Source: Oxobacter pfennigii
GTDB taxonomy: Bacteria > Bacillota > Clostridia > Clostridiales > Oxobacteraceae
Direction of reading: 5' to 3'
Assembly (NCBI RefSeq): GCF_001317355.1
Contig: NZ_LKET01000068.1
Span: 1 to 64,000, forward strand
Length of the DNA: 64,000 nt
Part shown: one piece after another, positions 8,769-17,290 of the stretch
Layout of the letters: every line of letters begins with the position of its first letter
Position numbering within the stretch: position 1 is the first letter of the stretch
Translations under genes and position numbers: made by a program
The notes under the pieces: model-generated
What the model saw: the letters and a program-made list of their open reading frames with translations, nothing else
Database searches by the model: none
What the model was told of the DNA's origin: nothing

Positions 8769-9426
8769 CTGTTTTTACTTTCTCGATTTTATTCAATTCT
8801 TCTGTTCCGCCTATTACCACCAAAATATCGCCGTCATTTATTATATCCTCGGCAGAAGGCGATATATTTATCTCGGAACCTCTTTTTATCGCCATTACGT
8901 TTATACCATAGTTAGCCCGCATATTAAGTTCTTTTAGAGTTTTGCCAACCCATTGAGATATTACGGCAATTTCAACTATACTGTAATCCGGCGATAATTC
9001 TATGTAATCAAGTATATTGGATGATACCAGATTATGTGCAACACGGACTCCCATGTCCCTTTCGGGAAATACCACCCTGTCGGCGCCAATCCTGTATAAG
9101 ACCTTTGCATGAAGCTCATTTTGTGCTTTTGCAATAACATATTTGACACCCAGTTCTTTTGCTAGAAGGGTAATCATTATGCTTGACTGTATATCTACTC
9201 CGATTGCTATGACCGCAACATCAAAATTTCTTATTCCAAGGGCTCTTAGAGCGTTTTCATCCGTAGCGTCTGCCTGAACGGCATGGGTCACACTGTCTGA
9301 AATACTCTGCACATTATCCTCGGACTGGTCTATGGCTAAAACATCATTGCCAAGTGCATACAATGTTTTTGCAACACTGGTTCCAAATCGTCCTAATCCA
9401 ATGACAACATACTGTTTTGAACTCAT
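8764..9426 (-). CDS. ktrA: KtrA/TrkA-type regulatory subunit of potassium uptake
   Basis: A cytoplasmic RCK ring protein that gates the membrane K+ channel-like subunit in response to nucleotides. The 220 residues comprise RCK_N with the Rossmann motif GLGRFGTSVAKTL (about 9-21) and Asp at the end of beta-2 (LAIDQSEDN). An RCK_C domain follows (about 135-220, ending DGDILVVIGGTEELNKI). A single N+C unit is the Ktr type rather than the doubled E. coli TrkA. The gene follows ktrB by 11 bp. RCK_C domains of this type often bind c-di-AMP, which is inferred here. Confidence 0.92.
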   Translation of the reverse strand: MSSKQYVVIGLGRFGTSVAKTLYALGNDVLAIDQSEDNVQSISDSVTHAVQADATDENALRALGIRNFDVAVIAIGVDIQSSIMITLLAKELGVKYVIAKAQNELHAKVLYRIGADRVVFPERDMGVRVAHNLVSSNILDYIELSPDYSIVEIAVISQWVGKTLKELNMRANYGINVMAIKRGSEINISPSAEDIINDGDILVVIGGTEELNKIEKVKTE

Positions 9427-9437
9427 TTTAATTCCTC

Positions 9438-10796
9438 CTATCCTACAAGTACTCTATCCTCAGGATATTTAACAGCTGCAGCATTTTTAAGCTGTTTTTT
9501 GGCCAGTGCCAATGTCAAGGTGAGTGGACCGACTCTGCCTGCATACATAGTAAGCAGTATTATAATCTTGCCGATGGCAGTGAGCTCAGGTGTTAAACCC
9601 AATGATAATCCTACTGTACCAAAGGCAGAAACAGATTCATAGATTATTTCCATAAATTCCGCGCCCTTTTCCGTTATAGAAAGTATTATAACATTAAATA
9701 CAACCAGTGCAAGGCTTATTACTGCAATTGCAAGGGCTCTTAAAACTATTGCCCTGGACAACCTCTTTCCGAATATTTCGGTATCCTCCCTGCCTTTTAT
9801 GACAGATATTATAGTAAGAATTATAGCGGCTGCAGTCGTAGTTTTTATTCCTCCGCCTGTAGAACCCGGTGATGCTCCGATAAACATAAGTATTATGGTT
9901 ATAAACTTGGATGCGGTTGTCATGGATGCAAGATCTATAGTATTAAATCCTGCAGTTCTGGGCGTTACAGCAGAAAACAAAGCAGCTATAATCTTTTTCA
10001 TAAATGACATTGACCCTAATGTACCGGGATTATTGTATTCCAGCAGAAAAAATATAATGGTGCCGAGGACAAACAATACGAGGGTAGTCAAAAGTACTAC
10101 CTTGGAATGTAGGGAGAACTTTTTAAATTCCTTTTTCCTATATATATCTGAGTGAACTACAAACCCCATACCACCTATAATAATAAGACTCATAATTGTA
10201 AAATTAATAATTATACTCCCTTGAAAAGGGACTAGGCTTTGAAAATTGCCTATGAGGTCAAAACCGGCATTGCAATAAGCAGAAATAGAATGAAAAATAC
10301 TGAAATATATTCCTTTTCCCAATCCATATACGGGTATAAATTTAACTGCCAGAAGTAGTGCTCCTATTCCTTCTATTGTGAAAGTAAAAATAAGCACGTA
10401 TCTTGCCAGCTTAACCAGTCCCTGTATGGAAAAGGAATTCATAGCCTCCTGCATGACCAGCCTTTCTTTCAAAGTAATTTTTTTACCTACAATAAAAGCG
10501 ATGAGGGTTGCAAAGGACATAAACCCTAAGCCCCCAATCTGTATTAAAAGCAATATAACTATCTGTCCGAAAACACTCCAATATGTACCCGTATCCACAA
10601 CAACAAGTCCTGTAACGCATACGGCCGACGTTGCAGTAAACAATGCCGTAAGAAAGGAAGTGCTTTCTCCCTTTGCAGAAGAAACGGGAAGAGTCAAAAG
10701 TACAGCGCCTAAAAGAATAAGCAATGCAAATCCTATTGAGAGAATTTGTACCGGTTTCAGCCTTTTAAATACTGACATACTTTTACTCTTTTCCAT
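9438..10796 (-). CDS. ktrB: KtrB/TrkH-type potassium transporter membrane subunit
   Basis: The integral membrane subunit conducts K+ (coupled to Na+ in Ktr systems). The 452 residues are very hydrophobic with four repeated M1-P-M2 units. Selectivity-filter glycines are seen in TSAVCVTGLVVVDTG, SISAYCNAGFDLIG, TPRTAGFNTIDL and SAFGTVGLSLG. A conserved PGSTGGGIKTTT loop lies near residue 305. It forms an operon with the RCK gene that follows. The start (ATG 10796) is preceded by an AGGGG site. Confidence 0.93.
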   Translation of the reverse strand: MEKSKSMSVFKRLKPVQILSIGFALLILLGAVLLTLPVSSAKGESTSFLTALFTATSAVCVTGLVVVDTGTYWSVFGQIVILLLIQIGGLGFMSFATLIAFIVGKKITLKERLVMQEAMNSFSIQGLVKLARYVLIFTFTIEGIGALLLAVKFIPVYGLGKGIYFSIFHSISAYCNAGFDLIGNFQSLVPFQGSIIINFTIMSLIIIGGMGFVVHSDIYRKKEFKKFSLHSKVVLLTTLVLFVLGTIIFFLLEYNNPGTLGSMSFMKKIIAALFSAVTPRTAGFNTIDLASMTTASKFITIILMFIGASPGSTGGGIKTTTAAAIILTIISVIKGREDTEIFGKRLSRAIVLRALAIAVISLALVVFNVIILSITEKGAEFMEIIYESVSAFGTVGLSLGLTPELTAIGKIIILLTMYAGRVGPLTLTLALAKKQLKNAAAVKYPEDRVLVG

Positions 10797-10885
10797 AATT
10801 TCATCCCCTGTCTTTAAATCAAAAATTGCGTTTTGCTTATATTATTCCATAAATATAAACCTTAATGTATAGACATATCTACAAA

Positions 10886-10916
10886 AAAGGATAAAGACCT
10901 ATTTAATAGGCCTTTT
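10886..10916 (-). terminator. Terminator after rplT
   Basis: The minus strand AAAGGCCTATT-AAATAGGTCTTT pairs over about 10 bp and is followed by ATCCTTTTTT. It sits directly after the rplT stop codon. Confidence 0.7.
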
Positions 10917-10918
10917 GT

Positions 10919-11278
10919 CTATGCTCCCAGCTGTTGTTTAGCAAGGTCTACGAGCTCTGTAAATGCTGCGCTGTCGTTTACTGCAAGGTCTGCAAGCATT
11001 TTTCTATTCATTTGAACTCCTGCAATTTTAAGTCCGTTCATAAATTTTGAATATGATAAACCGTTTGCTCTTGTGGCAGCGTTAATTCTTGTAATCCATA
11101 ACTGTCTGAAATCTCTTTTCTTGAGTTTTCTTCCTACATATGCACTTCTTAATGATCTCATTACTGCTTCATTAGCAGCTTTAAACAGCTTGCTTTTTGC
11201 TCCGAAGAAACCCTTGGCAAGCCTTAATATCTTCTTATGTCTCTTTTTTGAATGTACAGCTCTTTTTACTCTAGCCAT
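10919..11278 (-). CDS. rplT: 50S ribosomal protein L20
   Basis: L20 binds 23S rRNA early in 50S assembly and represses its own operon by binding the leader mRNA. The 119-residue length is typical. It has a very basic N-terminal extension ([20 protein letters not shown]) and the conserved [20 protein letters not shown]. It is the last gene of infC-rpmI-rplT. Confidence 0.98.
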   Translation of the reverse strand: MARVKRAVHSKKRHKKILRLAKGFFGAKSKLFKAANEAVMRSLRSAYVGRKLKKRDFRQLWITRINAATRANGLSYSKFMNGLKIAGVQMNRKMLADLAVNDSAAFTELVDLAKQQLGA

Positions 11279-11307
11279 TTTTATTACCTCCTCTAAGTAT
11301 TTCTCTA

Positions 11308-11505
11308 TTAGATATAAGGGATTAATTTCTTAACTACTTTTGCTTCCTGTTCACTTATATATGCTGTCTTTCTTAAATTCCGTTTTCTCTTGGAACTTTT
11401 TTTAGTCAATATGTGGCTTTTGAAAGCCTTAGCCCTTTTTATCCTACCGCTTCCGGTAACTTTGTATCTTTTTGCAGCACCCCTGTGGGTTTTCATTTTT
11501 GGCAT
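11308..11505 (-). CDS. rpmI: 50S ribosomal protein L35
   Basis: A 65-residue basic protein of the large subunit. It starts [20 protein letters not shown], the family signature, and contains the run [14 protein letters not shown]. It sits between infC and rplT, as in most Bacillota. Confidence 0.98.
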   Translation of the reverse strand: MPKMKTHRGAAKRYKVTGSGRIKRAKAFKSHILTKKSSKRKRNLRKTAYISEQEAKVVKKLIPYI

Positions 11506-11526
11506 TATTATTTCCTCCTTATAGAT

Positions 11527-12039
11527 TTATGATTTCTTTGGTTTTAAAATCATAATAAGATTTCTACCTTCCATCTTGGCTTCTTTTTCAATGTCCCCGA
11601 CAGAACTTAATCGTTCATAGAATCCTTTGAGAAGATTCTGTCCGATGTGTGAATAATCGGTTTCCCTGCCTCTGAATCTTACAGTAACTTTTACTTTGTC
11701 TCCATCTTTAAGGAATTTTTCAGCATTTTTAGCCTTGACACTGATGTCATGCTCTTCAATATTAGGACTGAATCTAATTTCCTTAATATTGATTACTTTC
11801 TGATTTTTTCTGGCTTCCTTCTCCTTCTTGGAGATTTCGTATAAATACTTTCTGTAATCCATGATTTTGCATACCGGCGGCTTTGCCTGTTCTGCTATCA
11901 TCACAAGATCAAGCTGCTTGCTTTCTGCAAGCTCAAGGGCCTTCTTGGTAGGCACTATACCGAGTTGTTCACCGTTTGAATCGATTAGGCGAATTTCCTT
12001 ATCCCTAATCTCCTCATTAATTAACTGTTCTTTGCTAAT
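11527..12039 (-). CDS. infC: Translation initiation factor IF-3 (ATT start)
   Basis: IF-3 binds the 30S subunit, blocks early 50S joining and checks the start codon. The domains are IF3_N (about 1-70, INEEIRDKEIRLI) and IF3_C (about 80-170, KEIRFSPNIEEHDISVKAKN and VTVRFRGRE). There is no good ATG. An upstream in-frame ATG (12054) overlaps the ribosome binding site itself. GGAGGTG (12046-12052) is followed by AAAATT and then ATT-AGC-AAA, the same arrangement as the known AUU start of Bacillus infC. I therefore place the start at ATT 12039 (170 residues); ATT 12042 is also possible. The rare start codon lets IF-3 limit its own synthesis. Confidence 0.93.
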   Translation of the reverse strand: MSKEQLINEEIRDKEIRLIDSNGEQLGIVPTKKALELAESKQLDLVMIAEQAKPPVCKIMDYRKYLYEISKKEKEARKNQKVINIKEIRFSPNIEEHDISVKAKNAEKFLKDGDKVKVTVRFRGRETDYSHIGQNLLKGFYERLSSVGDIEKEAKMEGRNLIMILKPKKS

Positions 12040-12073
12040 AATTTTCACCTCCATGAAATAAGTAAGTAAAAAT

Positions 12074-12192
12074 AAAAGCGGATAGAGCAAGCCTATCCGC
12101 ATAGATATACAAGAAATTTAAAATACCTGCATATTAACCTTACTGACCCTGTCGCAAGGTGAGAAGCGGAACTTCTGCTTTGTTTTACTAGC
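12074..12192 (-). promoter_or_regulatory. L20 leader (autoregulatory mRNA leader of infC-rpmI-rplT)
   Basis: The leader contains CAGAAGTTCCGCTTCTCACC near its 5' side and ends in a strong terminator, GCGGATAG...CTATCCGC plus TTTTATTTTT (12072-12100), 20 bp before the infC ribosome binding site. This is the architecture of the Bacillota L20 leader, in which L20 binding favours the terminator and shuts the operon down. Confidence 0.85.
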
Positions 12193-12194
12193 TT

Positions 12195-12223
12195 AGTTTA
12201 TCACCATAGTTTTATTTTGTCAA
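12195..12223 (-). promoter_or_regulatory. infC operon promoter
   Basis: TTGACA (-35, 12218-12223), a 17-bp spacer, and TAAACT (-10, 12195-12200) lie directly upstream of the L20 leader. Confidence 0.7.
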
Positions 12224-12239
12224 CTTTTATTATATGACA

Positions 12240-14150
12240 TTAATCAATGGATTTATCCCTGATCTTTCCCTTTATCATTTCAGCAAATGCTTCTATGCTC
12301 ATTGTTCCCATATCGCCTTGCTTCCTGTCCCTTACAGCCACTTCATTGTTCAGCATTTCCTTATCGCCTACCACCAGCATGTAAGGAATTTTCTGAAGCT
12401 GTGCTTCCCTTATTTTAAAGCCTATCTTTTCATTCCTTAAATCAACCTCGGCTCTGACATCCGCATCTAATAACAATTTCTCAATTTTCTTAACATATTC
12501 CTTCTGATTATCGGTTATACCCATTATTTTTACCTGAACAGGGGCTAACCATACAGGAAATGCACCGGCAAAGTGCTCCGTTAAAATACCGATAAATCTT
12601 TCAATGCTTCCAAAAATTGTCCTGTGAATCATGACCGGCCTGTGCTTTTCACCGTCCGGGCCTACATAAGTCAAATCAAACCTTTCGGGCATCTGGAAGT
12701 CCAACTGTATTGTACCGCACTGCCATGTACGTCCCAATGCATCCTGAAGATGAAAGTCTATTTTAGGACCGTAGAAAGCTCCGTCTCCTTCGTTTATCTT
12801 ATATGGAAGGTTTACAGCTTCCAAGGCTTCTCTTAGCGCTTCCGTCGCCCTTTCCCAGTCTTCATCGCTTCCCATGGATTTTTCCGGCCTTGTTGACAAT
12901 TCTACATTGTATTTGAAACCAAAGAGCTTATATATATAATCATCAAGATTTATTACACCTATGACCTCATCTGTTATCTGTTCGGGGGTCATATATATAT
13001 GAGCGTCGTCCTGCGTGAAGTTTCTTACCCTCATAAGTCCGTGGAGTGCGCCGGATAATTCATGCCTGTGGACAAGACCAAGCTCTCCCATCCTTAAAGG
13101 CAAATCCCTGTAGCTGTGCAACTGAGTTTTATAAACCAATATACCCCCTGGGCAGTTCATGGGTTTTATTGCATAATCTGCTCCGTCAATCTTAGTAAAA
13201 TACATATTATCCTTGTAATGATCCCAGTGCCCCGACTGATGCCATAAATCCTCGCAAAGTATTATAGGTGTCTTTATCTCACTGTAACCGTTTTTAACGT
13301 GAAGCTTCTTCCAGAAATTTTCAAGCTCGTTTCTTAAAACCATGCCCTTAGGATGGAAGAAAGGAAAACCGGGGCCTTCTTCCTGGATGCTAAACAAATC
13401 AAGCTCCTTTCCCAATTTCCTGTGATCTCTCTTTTTTGCTTCCTCCAGCATATTTAAATAATCATCCAGGTCGGATTTTTTAGCAAAGGAAGTGCCATAA
13501 ATCCTCTGAAGCATTTTATTCTTTTCATCGCCCCTCCAGTACGCACCGGCAACGGATAAAAGCTTAAAGGCCTTTACCCTTCCTGTTGAAGGAAGATGAG
13601 GGCCTGCGCAAAGGTCAACAAAATCGCCCTGTTTATAGAATGAAATAACTGAGTCCTCAGGGAGGTCTTTGATTAACTCCACTTTATATGGTTCGCCTTT
13701 TTCCTCCATGAGCTTTATGGCTTCACTCCGAGGAAGTATGAATTTCTCAAGCTTTAAATCTTCCTTGACGATATTTTTCATTTCATTTTCTAACTTTTCA
13801 AGTATCTCCGGTGTAAATGAAAAATCCGCATCGAAATCATAATAATATCCGTTGTCTATCGCCGGTCCTATTGCCAGCTTTATGTCAGGATACAGCCTTT
13901 TTGCAGCTTGGGCTAATATATGGGAGGTAGTGTGTCTGAAAATCTTCTTTCCATCTTCATCATCAAAAGTAAGTATGCTGACATTTGAATCCTTATCAAC
14001 CGTATCGTTTAATTCAGCCACTTCTTTATCTATCCTTCCTCCCAGTGCTGCCCTTGCCAGGCCGGCGCTTATGCTTTCTGCAATTTTTAATATGGTTACT
14101 TCTGAATCATATTCCTTTACCGAACCGTCTTTTAATGTTACCTTTACCAT
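12240..14150 (-). CDS. thrS: Threonine-tRNA ligase
   Basis: A class II synthetase that charges tRNA-Thr, with a zinc-dependent active site and an editing domain. The 636-residue length is standard. The order is a TGS domain (1-62), the editing domain (HTTSHILAQAAKRLYP with HxxxH, and CAGPHLPSTG), and the catalytic core with motif 2 (LVHRHELSGALHGLMRVRNF), Zn ligands MNCPGG, and motif 3 (MIHRTIFGSIERFIGILTEH). The C-terminal anticodon-binding domain starts VWLAPVQVKIMGITD. Start ATG 14150 is preceded by GAAAGGAG. Expression is set by the T-box upstream. Confidence 0.98.
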   Translation of the reverse strand: MVKVTLKDGSVKEYDSEVTILKIAESISAGLARAALGGRIDKEVAELNDTVDKDSNVSILTFDDEDGKKIFRHTTSHILAQAAKRLYPDIKLAIGPAIDNGYYYDFDADFSFTPEILEKLENEMKNIVKEDLKLEKFILPRSEAIKLMEEKGEPYKVELIKDLPEDSVISFYKQGDFVDLCAGPHLPSTGRVKAFKLLSVAGAYWRGDEKNKMLQRIYGTSFAKKSDLDDYLNMLEEAKKRDHRKLGKELDLFSIQEEGPGFPFFHPKGMVLRNELENFWKKLHVKNGYSEIKTPIILCEDLWHQSGHWDHYKDNMYFTKIDGADYAIKPMNCPGGILVYKTQLHSYRDLPLRMGELGLVHRHELSGALHGLMRVRNFTQDDAHIYMTPEQITDEVIGVINLDDYIYKLFGFKYNVELSTRPEKSMGSDEDWERATEALREALEAVNLPYKINEGDGAFYGPKIDFHLQDALGRTWQCGTIQLDFQMPERFDLTYVGPDGEKHRPVMIHRTIFGSIERFIGILTEHFAGAFPVWLAPVQVKIMGITDNQKEYVKKIEKLLLDADVRAEVDLRNEKIGFKIREAQLQKIPYMLVVGDKEMLNNEVAVRDRKQGDMGTMSIEAFAEMIKGKIRDKSID

Positions 14151-14174
14151 CTTGTTTAACTCCTTTCAAATCTA

Positions 14175-14405
14175 TAAAAATAAAAAAACTCCTGTCCCAC
14201 ACGCAGGGACGAGAGTATTATTCCCGTGGTTCCACCCAAATTGATAAAAACCCACTTAAAACTTTAACGCAGTCAACGCGCATTCTTACTTAATTCAGAT
14301 GCGAGCTCAGAGGTGGTATTCAGAAAACACTAGCCCGGAATGCTTACACCGCCTGGCACTCCTCTCTTATGGCTGTAATTAACTTACTCATCCTCATCAT
14401 TGCTT
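14175..14405 (-). promoter_or_regulatory. T-box riboswitch, tRNA-Thr responsive
   Basis: The T-box motif GGGTGGAACCACGGG is at 14223-14237. It is followed by the terminator CTCTCGTCCC-TGCGTG-TGGGACAGGAG and T7 (14178-14213). In Stem I, GAAT is followed by ACCACC (14312-14317), supplying a Thr ACC specifier codon in the same place as TTC in the pheS leader. It controls thrS. Confidence 0.93.
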
Positions 14406-14411
14406 TTTTAT

Positions 14412-14440
14412 ATTATATGATTATTTTATACTGATGTCAA
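14412..14440 (-). promoter_or_regulatory. thrS promoter
   Basis: Perfect TTGACA (14435-14440), a 17-bp spacer, and perfect TATAAT (14412-14417), just upstream of the T-box leader. Confidence 0.88.
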
Positions 14441-14480
14441 CTTTTTATACTATATATTGTAAACAGATATATAAATTACC

Positions 14481-15392
14481 TTAGAATTTGTGTGCCGGAT
14501 TCCTTTTTAAGCATAAATCGCATCCTGAGCATATTTTCACCCTGTCTGAAAAAACGCTTTTTATAGTTTCAATTATCTCCTTGTTGCGTATATTGGCGGC
14601 ATTATGGATTATTATAAACATGGGAGCCATGGTTATGAGAGAACTTACAAGCAAATCGTCCAAATTCTGTTCCCCGTCTAAACCGTCACCGATGAGTTCT
14701 TTTAACGCCTCACCGGAAATCCTGTTAAGATTGTCATCATACATGCTGTAGCTTCCATCTATATTGATTACAATATTTACTATTTCAATCCTGCTTTCCT
14801 GGATCTCAACAAAATATTTTAAGAGCTTTATAAACTCATTGTATTCCTTCTCAATGAGATACTCCTCAACCACCCTGTCGACTATCTCATTAACCTCCAT
14901 ATTTATATCCTTAAGCCTGAACCTTAAGAATCCATCTATCATTATATCAGTGTTTTCGCTTAAATATTCATGAACCTTGTTAATTATTGTGTTCTTCATG
15001 CTTATAAAAGCCATATAGTTTTCGTTTGTATTAAGATTTGCTCCTGTTAAAACATCGGCACATTTTTTTGATATTTCTCCGATCTCCGTTGCCTTAAGAT
15101 AATAATAGTTGTTCTTTATGATTCTGTTGATTATATCCATCTGATAGTTATCGATAATAATCTCATATATCAGGTTGGCTGCATGAACATCAAAACGCCT
15201 TTTTACATCCTTCAAATCGCAGCTTAAAGAATCTTCGTCTTTTACAAAGCATTTTATAAAATGCATACGGCCGTCATCATTTTCAACAAACTTTATATTG
15301 ATACCCTTATCTTTAAAACCTGAAGATAACCGGTTTATCTTTTCATATACATCACATTTATCCGAGGTAAACCCCAGAGATAATAGCAGCAT
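14481..15392 (-). CDS. ytxC: YtxC-family putative sporulation protein
   Basis: A 303-residue soluble protein with the YtxC family pattern (FLRFRLKDINMEVNEIVD and a C-terminal CSGCDLCLK). The molecular role is not known, but the family is found only in endospore formers and the gene is commonly next to thrS. Two cysteine pairs near the C-terminus could bind metal. Its presence is the main hint that the host makes spores. Confidence 0.85.
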   Translation of the reverse strand: MLLLSLGFTSDKCDVYEKINRLSSGFKDKGINIKFVENDDGRMHFIKCFVKDEDSLSCDLKDVKRRFDVHAANLIYEIIIDNYQMDIINRIIKNNYYYLKATEIGEISKKCADVLTGANLNTNENYMAFISMKNTIINKVHEYLSENTDIMIDGFLRFRLKDINMEVNEIVDRVVEEYLIEKEYNEFIKLLKYFVEIQESRIEIVNIVINIDGSYSMYDDNLNRISGEALKELIGDGLDGEQNLDDLLVSSLITMAPMFIIIHNAANIRNKEIIETIKSVFSDRVKICSGCDLCLKRNPAHKF

Positions 15393-15463
15393 TAAAACTC
15401 ACTCCCTTCTTTTTTATAGTATGTGTGTATCATGCAGTCATATACAGGTAATAAATTTATGTA

Positions 15464-16246
15464 TTAGCAGTTTTCTTCACCTTTTTGTTCTTTTAAGGGA
15501 ATTATTGTTCCCGTATCCATAAGTTCATATTCATCCAAATTTTTTATTTTTTTGTTATGCTTTTCTAAAAAATTTTTTATTGCTGCATAATCAGGATGCC
15601 TTTTTAAATGCCCTGTAAATGCGAGAGTGTCACCGGATATGAATCCGGAGGCACCTCCGATAAATCCATAATCAAGTCCTTTAAGCTCGATATTTCCGGG
15701 ACTTATTTTCAGGGCATCAAGACCTTCTTTAATAAGCGTTTTATATATACCTTCATCGGAAGTTATGAATGCATCGCCATTGACAATGCAAATGGAGCAT
15801 TTGGCATATCCCTGGCTTATGTCTATAATCTTTATATCAAGGTCATGCAAGCATTGAAGAAGCTTGGTATCTGTATATCGCTTATTGCATATAGCATAGT
15901 TTGCAGCTCTTGCTACATTATATGCAATGTCACCGGGATATTTTCTAGTTATGACCCTGTCTCCCTCGATTAAATTAAAGCCATGTTTTGACAGCGCATT
16001 TCTAGTGCCGATGGGGGCATTGGGAGCAATAACTATGTCCTTTCCTCGCAAATGATGCATAAACATATCGGCATGGCCCTGCACAGCCTCATAAAGATCT
16101 TTACAAACATCAGCCTTTATTACCTCAATACCCATACGCCCCATCTCTTCTATTATGCTTTTTCTCACCCGTCCGTCCACCACCGCCAGCGTCACTTTAT
16201 CTTCGGGTAAATTAGGGCTCTTTATAAAAGCATCCATACATATCAT
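15464..16246 (-). CDS. Conserved Clostridia protein, DUF6873-like (GME-fold?)
   Basis: The 260-residue soluble protein contains APNAPIGTRNALSKHGF, YPGDIAYNVARAANYAICN, CSICIVNGDAFITSDEGI and GFIGGASGFISGDTLAFTG. These match my memory of a Clostridia family described as adopting the guanidino-modifying-enzyme (GME) fold. No enzymatic activity can be assigned. Ser/Asp/His-rich loops would fit a GME-type active site, but this is inference. It sits between ytxC and a tRNA-Cys remnant and probably marks the edge of the chromosomal backbone. Confidence 0.6.
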   Translation of the reverse strand: MICMDAFIKSPNLPEDKVTLAVVDGRVRKSIIEEMGRMGIEVIKADVCKDLYEAVQGHADMFMHHLRGKDIVIAPNAPIGTRNALSKHGFNLIEGDRVITRKYPGDIAYNVARAANYAICNKRYTDTKLLQCLHDLDIKIIDISQGYAKCSICIVNGDAFITSDEGIYKTLIKEGLDALKISPGNIELKGLDYGFIGGASGFISGDTLAFTGHLKRHPDYAAIKNFLEKHNKKIKNLDEYELMDTGTIIPLKEQKGEENC

Positions 16247-16277
16247 CCTTTATACGATTTGTTTGAACTGCTGTAAC

Positions 16278-16316
16278 AAAAAAAAGTAAAACCTGCAATC
16301 GATTAAGATTACAGGA
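16278..16316 (-). terminator. Terminator downstream of tRNA-Cys
   Basis: The minus strand CCTGTAATC-TTAATC-GATTGCAGG is followed by TTTTACTTTTTTTT. It lies directly after the tRNA 3' end and would have ended the tRNA-Cys transcript before prophage insertion. Confidence 0.75.
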
Positions 16317-16323
16317 TTCCGTC

Positions 16324-16368
16324 TGGAGGCGACACCCAGATTTGAACTGGGGAATAAAGGTTTTGCAG
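16324..16368 (-). other. attL: 3' half of tRNA-Cys left by prophage integration
   Basis: Reading the minus strand, CTGCAAAACC is the anticodon arm of tRNA-Cys (anticodon GCA at 16364-16366). It is followed by a TTTA variable loop, the T-arm CCCCAGTTCAAATCTGGG and the acceptor end GTCGCCTCCA. The 5' half is missing: no GGCGACA-like acceptor strand lies within the next 60 bases, and similarity stops at 16368. This is the footprint of integration into the tRNA 3' half, with the intact tRNA expected on the far side beside the integrase. Confidence 0.85.
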
Positions 16369-16493
16369 TTCTATTCTGCATTAAAATATTCCTATAATCC
16401 TATATTTATTTTAAACACCTTTAAGCCTTCAAGCCATTTTAACGCAAGATAAATTAAATGTAAATAAATAAAATTATGTATATTAAACAAATT

Positions 16494-16511
16494 AGGACAG
16501 TTTTAGGACAG
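16494..16511 (+). repeat. Paired AGGACAG repeat, candidate integrase arm site (left arm)
   Basis: AGGACAG-TTTT-AGGACAG: two 7-bp direct repeats 11 bp apart, 126 bp inside the left attachment site. The same two-copy motif, with the same 4-bp gap, is found in the opposite orientation at 63559-63576 before the integrase gene. Confidence 0.6.
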
Positions 16512-16518
16512 AAAAAAA

Positions 16519-16542
16519 TGAGCCCTCTTGGGCTCGTTTTTA
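16519..16542 (+). terminator. Terminator for integrase transcript on the circular phage
   Basis: GAGCCC-TCTT-GGGCTC followed by GTTTTT. In the prophage no gene runs into it from the left. When the phage circularises, the rightward integrase transcript would cross attP and end here. Confidence 0.75.
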
Positions 16543-16561
16543 TGTATAACAGTAAAATAAA

Positions 16562-16681
16562 TCATGCATTATTAATGCAATCTTTAATACTTCTTAATAG
16601 AATTTTTAATCTTTCATTTTCTTCTTTTAATAACTTATTTTCCTCTAGTAAGTTTTCTGTAGCTTCTTTATTTTTGTCCAT
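16562..16681 (-). CDS. Small coiled-coil protein (39 aa)
   Basis: A short gene with ATG 16681 behind a GGGGG site. The product is almost entirely a charged coiled coil (LLEENKLLKEENERLKILLR) with leucines at heptad spacing. It lies divergent from the repressor gene at 16799, within about 120 bp, so both probably share one control region. No function is known to me. Confidence 0.55.
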   Translation of the reverse strand: MDKNKEATENLLEENKLLKEENERLKILLRSIKDCINNA

Positions 16682-16798
16682 TGTATTCCCCCTTTATATT
16701 GCCATTATGTACTGTAATTTTTATATTATCATACATATCGACACATTACAACATTTGGATTTTTTCTCATGATATACTAATTTAACGGAGGGATGAAT

Positions 16799-17146
16799 AT
16801 GTTTGGAGAAAGATTAAAGGAAATAAGAATAGAAAGTAAATTAACACAAGAAGAATTAGGAGATATGGTCGGCGTATCAGGTAATACCATAAGTAAATAT
16901 GAAACTGGTGATCGTGAACCATCTTTAGATATATTAACACGGATAGCAAACTACTTTAATGTTTCTCTTGATTACCTGCTGGGTAGAACCGACTTAACTA
17001 CTCCGCCTTATACAATTAATGCAATCAAAACAAAAAGTGAAGCTAAATACTTTGACCTTATAATTAAAATTATTATAAATAATATTGATAAGATCCCCTT
17101 TATACATTCTATTCTTAAAGCATTTGATGAAAATAAGGATGTATAA
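16799..17146 (+). CDS. XRE-family HTH repressor at prophage left end
   Basis: The 115-residue DNA-binding regulator has an N-terminal HTH_3 domain (about 1-60). Helix 2-3 reads LTQEELGDMVGVSGNTISKYETGDREP, followed by the usual LDYLLGRTD linker. The C-terminal part is short and hydrophobic (FDLIIKIIINNIDKIPF), probably for dimerisation. I start at ATG 16799, 7 bp after GGAGGG; an ATG at 16793 is too close. It is separate from the main switch at 62.4-63.5 kb, so it may control lysogeny-phase cargo or the small coiled-coil gene beside it. Confidence 0.85.
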   Translation: MFGERLKEIRIESKLTQEELGDMVGVSGNTISKYETGDREPSLDILTRIANYFNVSLDYLLGRTDLTTPPYTINAIKTKSEAKYFDLIIKIIINNIDKIPFIHSILKAFDENKDV

Positions 17147-17290
17147 TTTAGTACCTTAAAGTCATATAACATTGAGTTTATATATCCTTTAAAATAACCT
17201 AGATATCTCCCTTTATAAATTAGTACGTAACCTTTACCTTTTTAATAATTACCTACTTATATCTCCCCCCTATGGCTCCTTTTATAAAAA

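Noticed and set aside
16324-16400. A complete tRNA gene
   Set aside because: The 5' acceptor strand and D-arm are absent, so it is only the 3' half left by integration.
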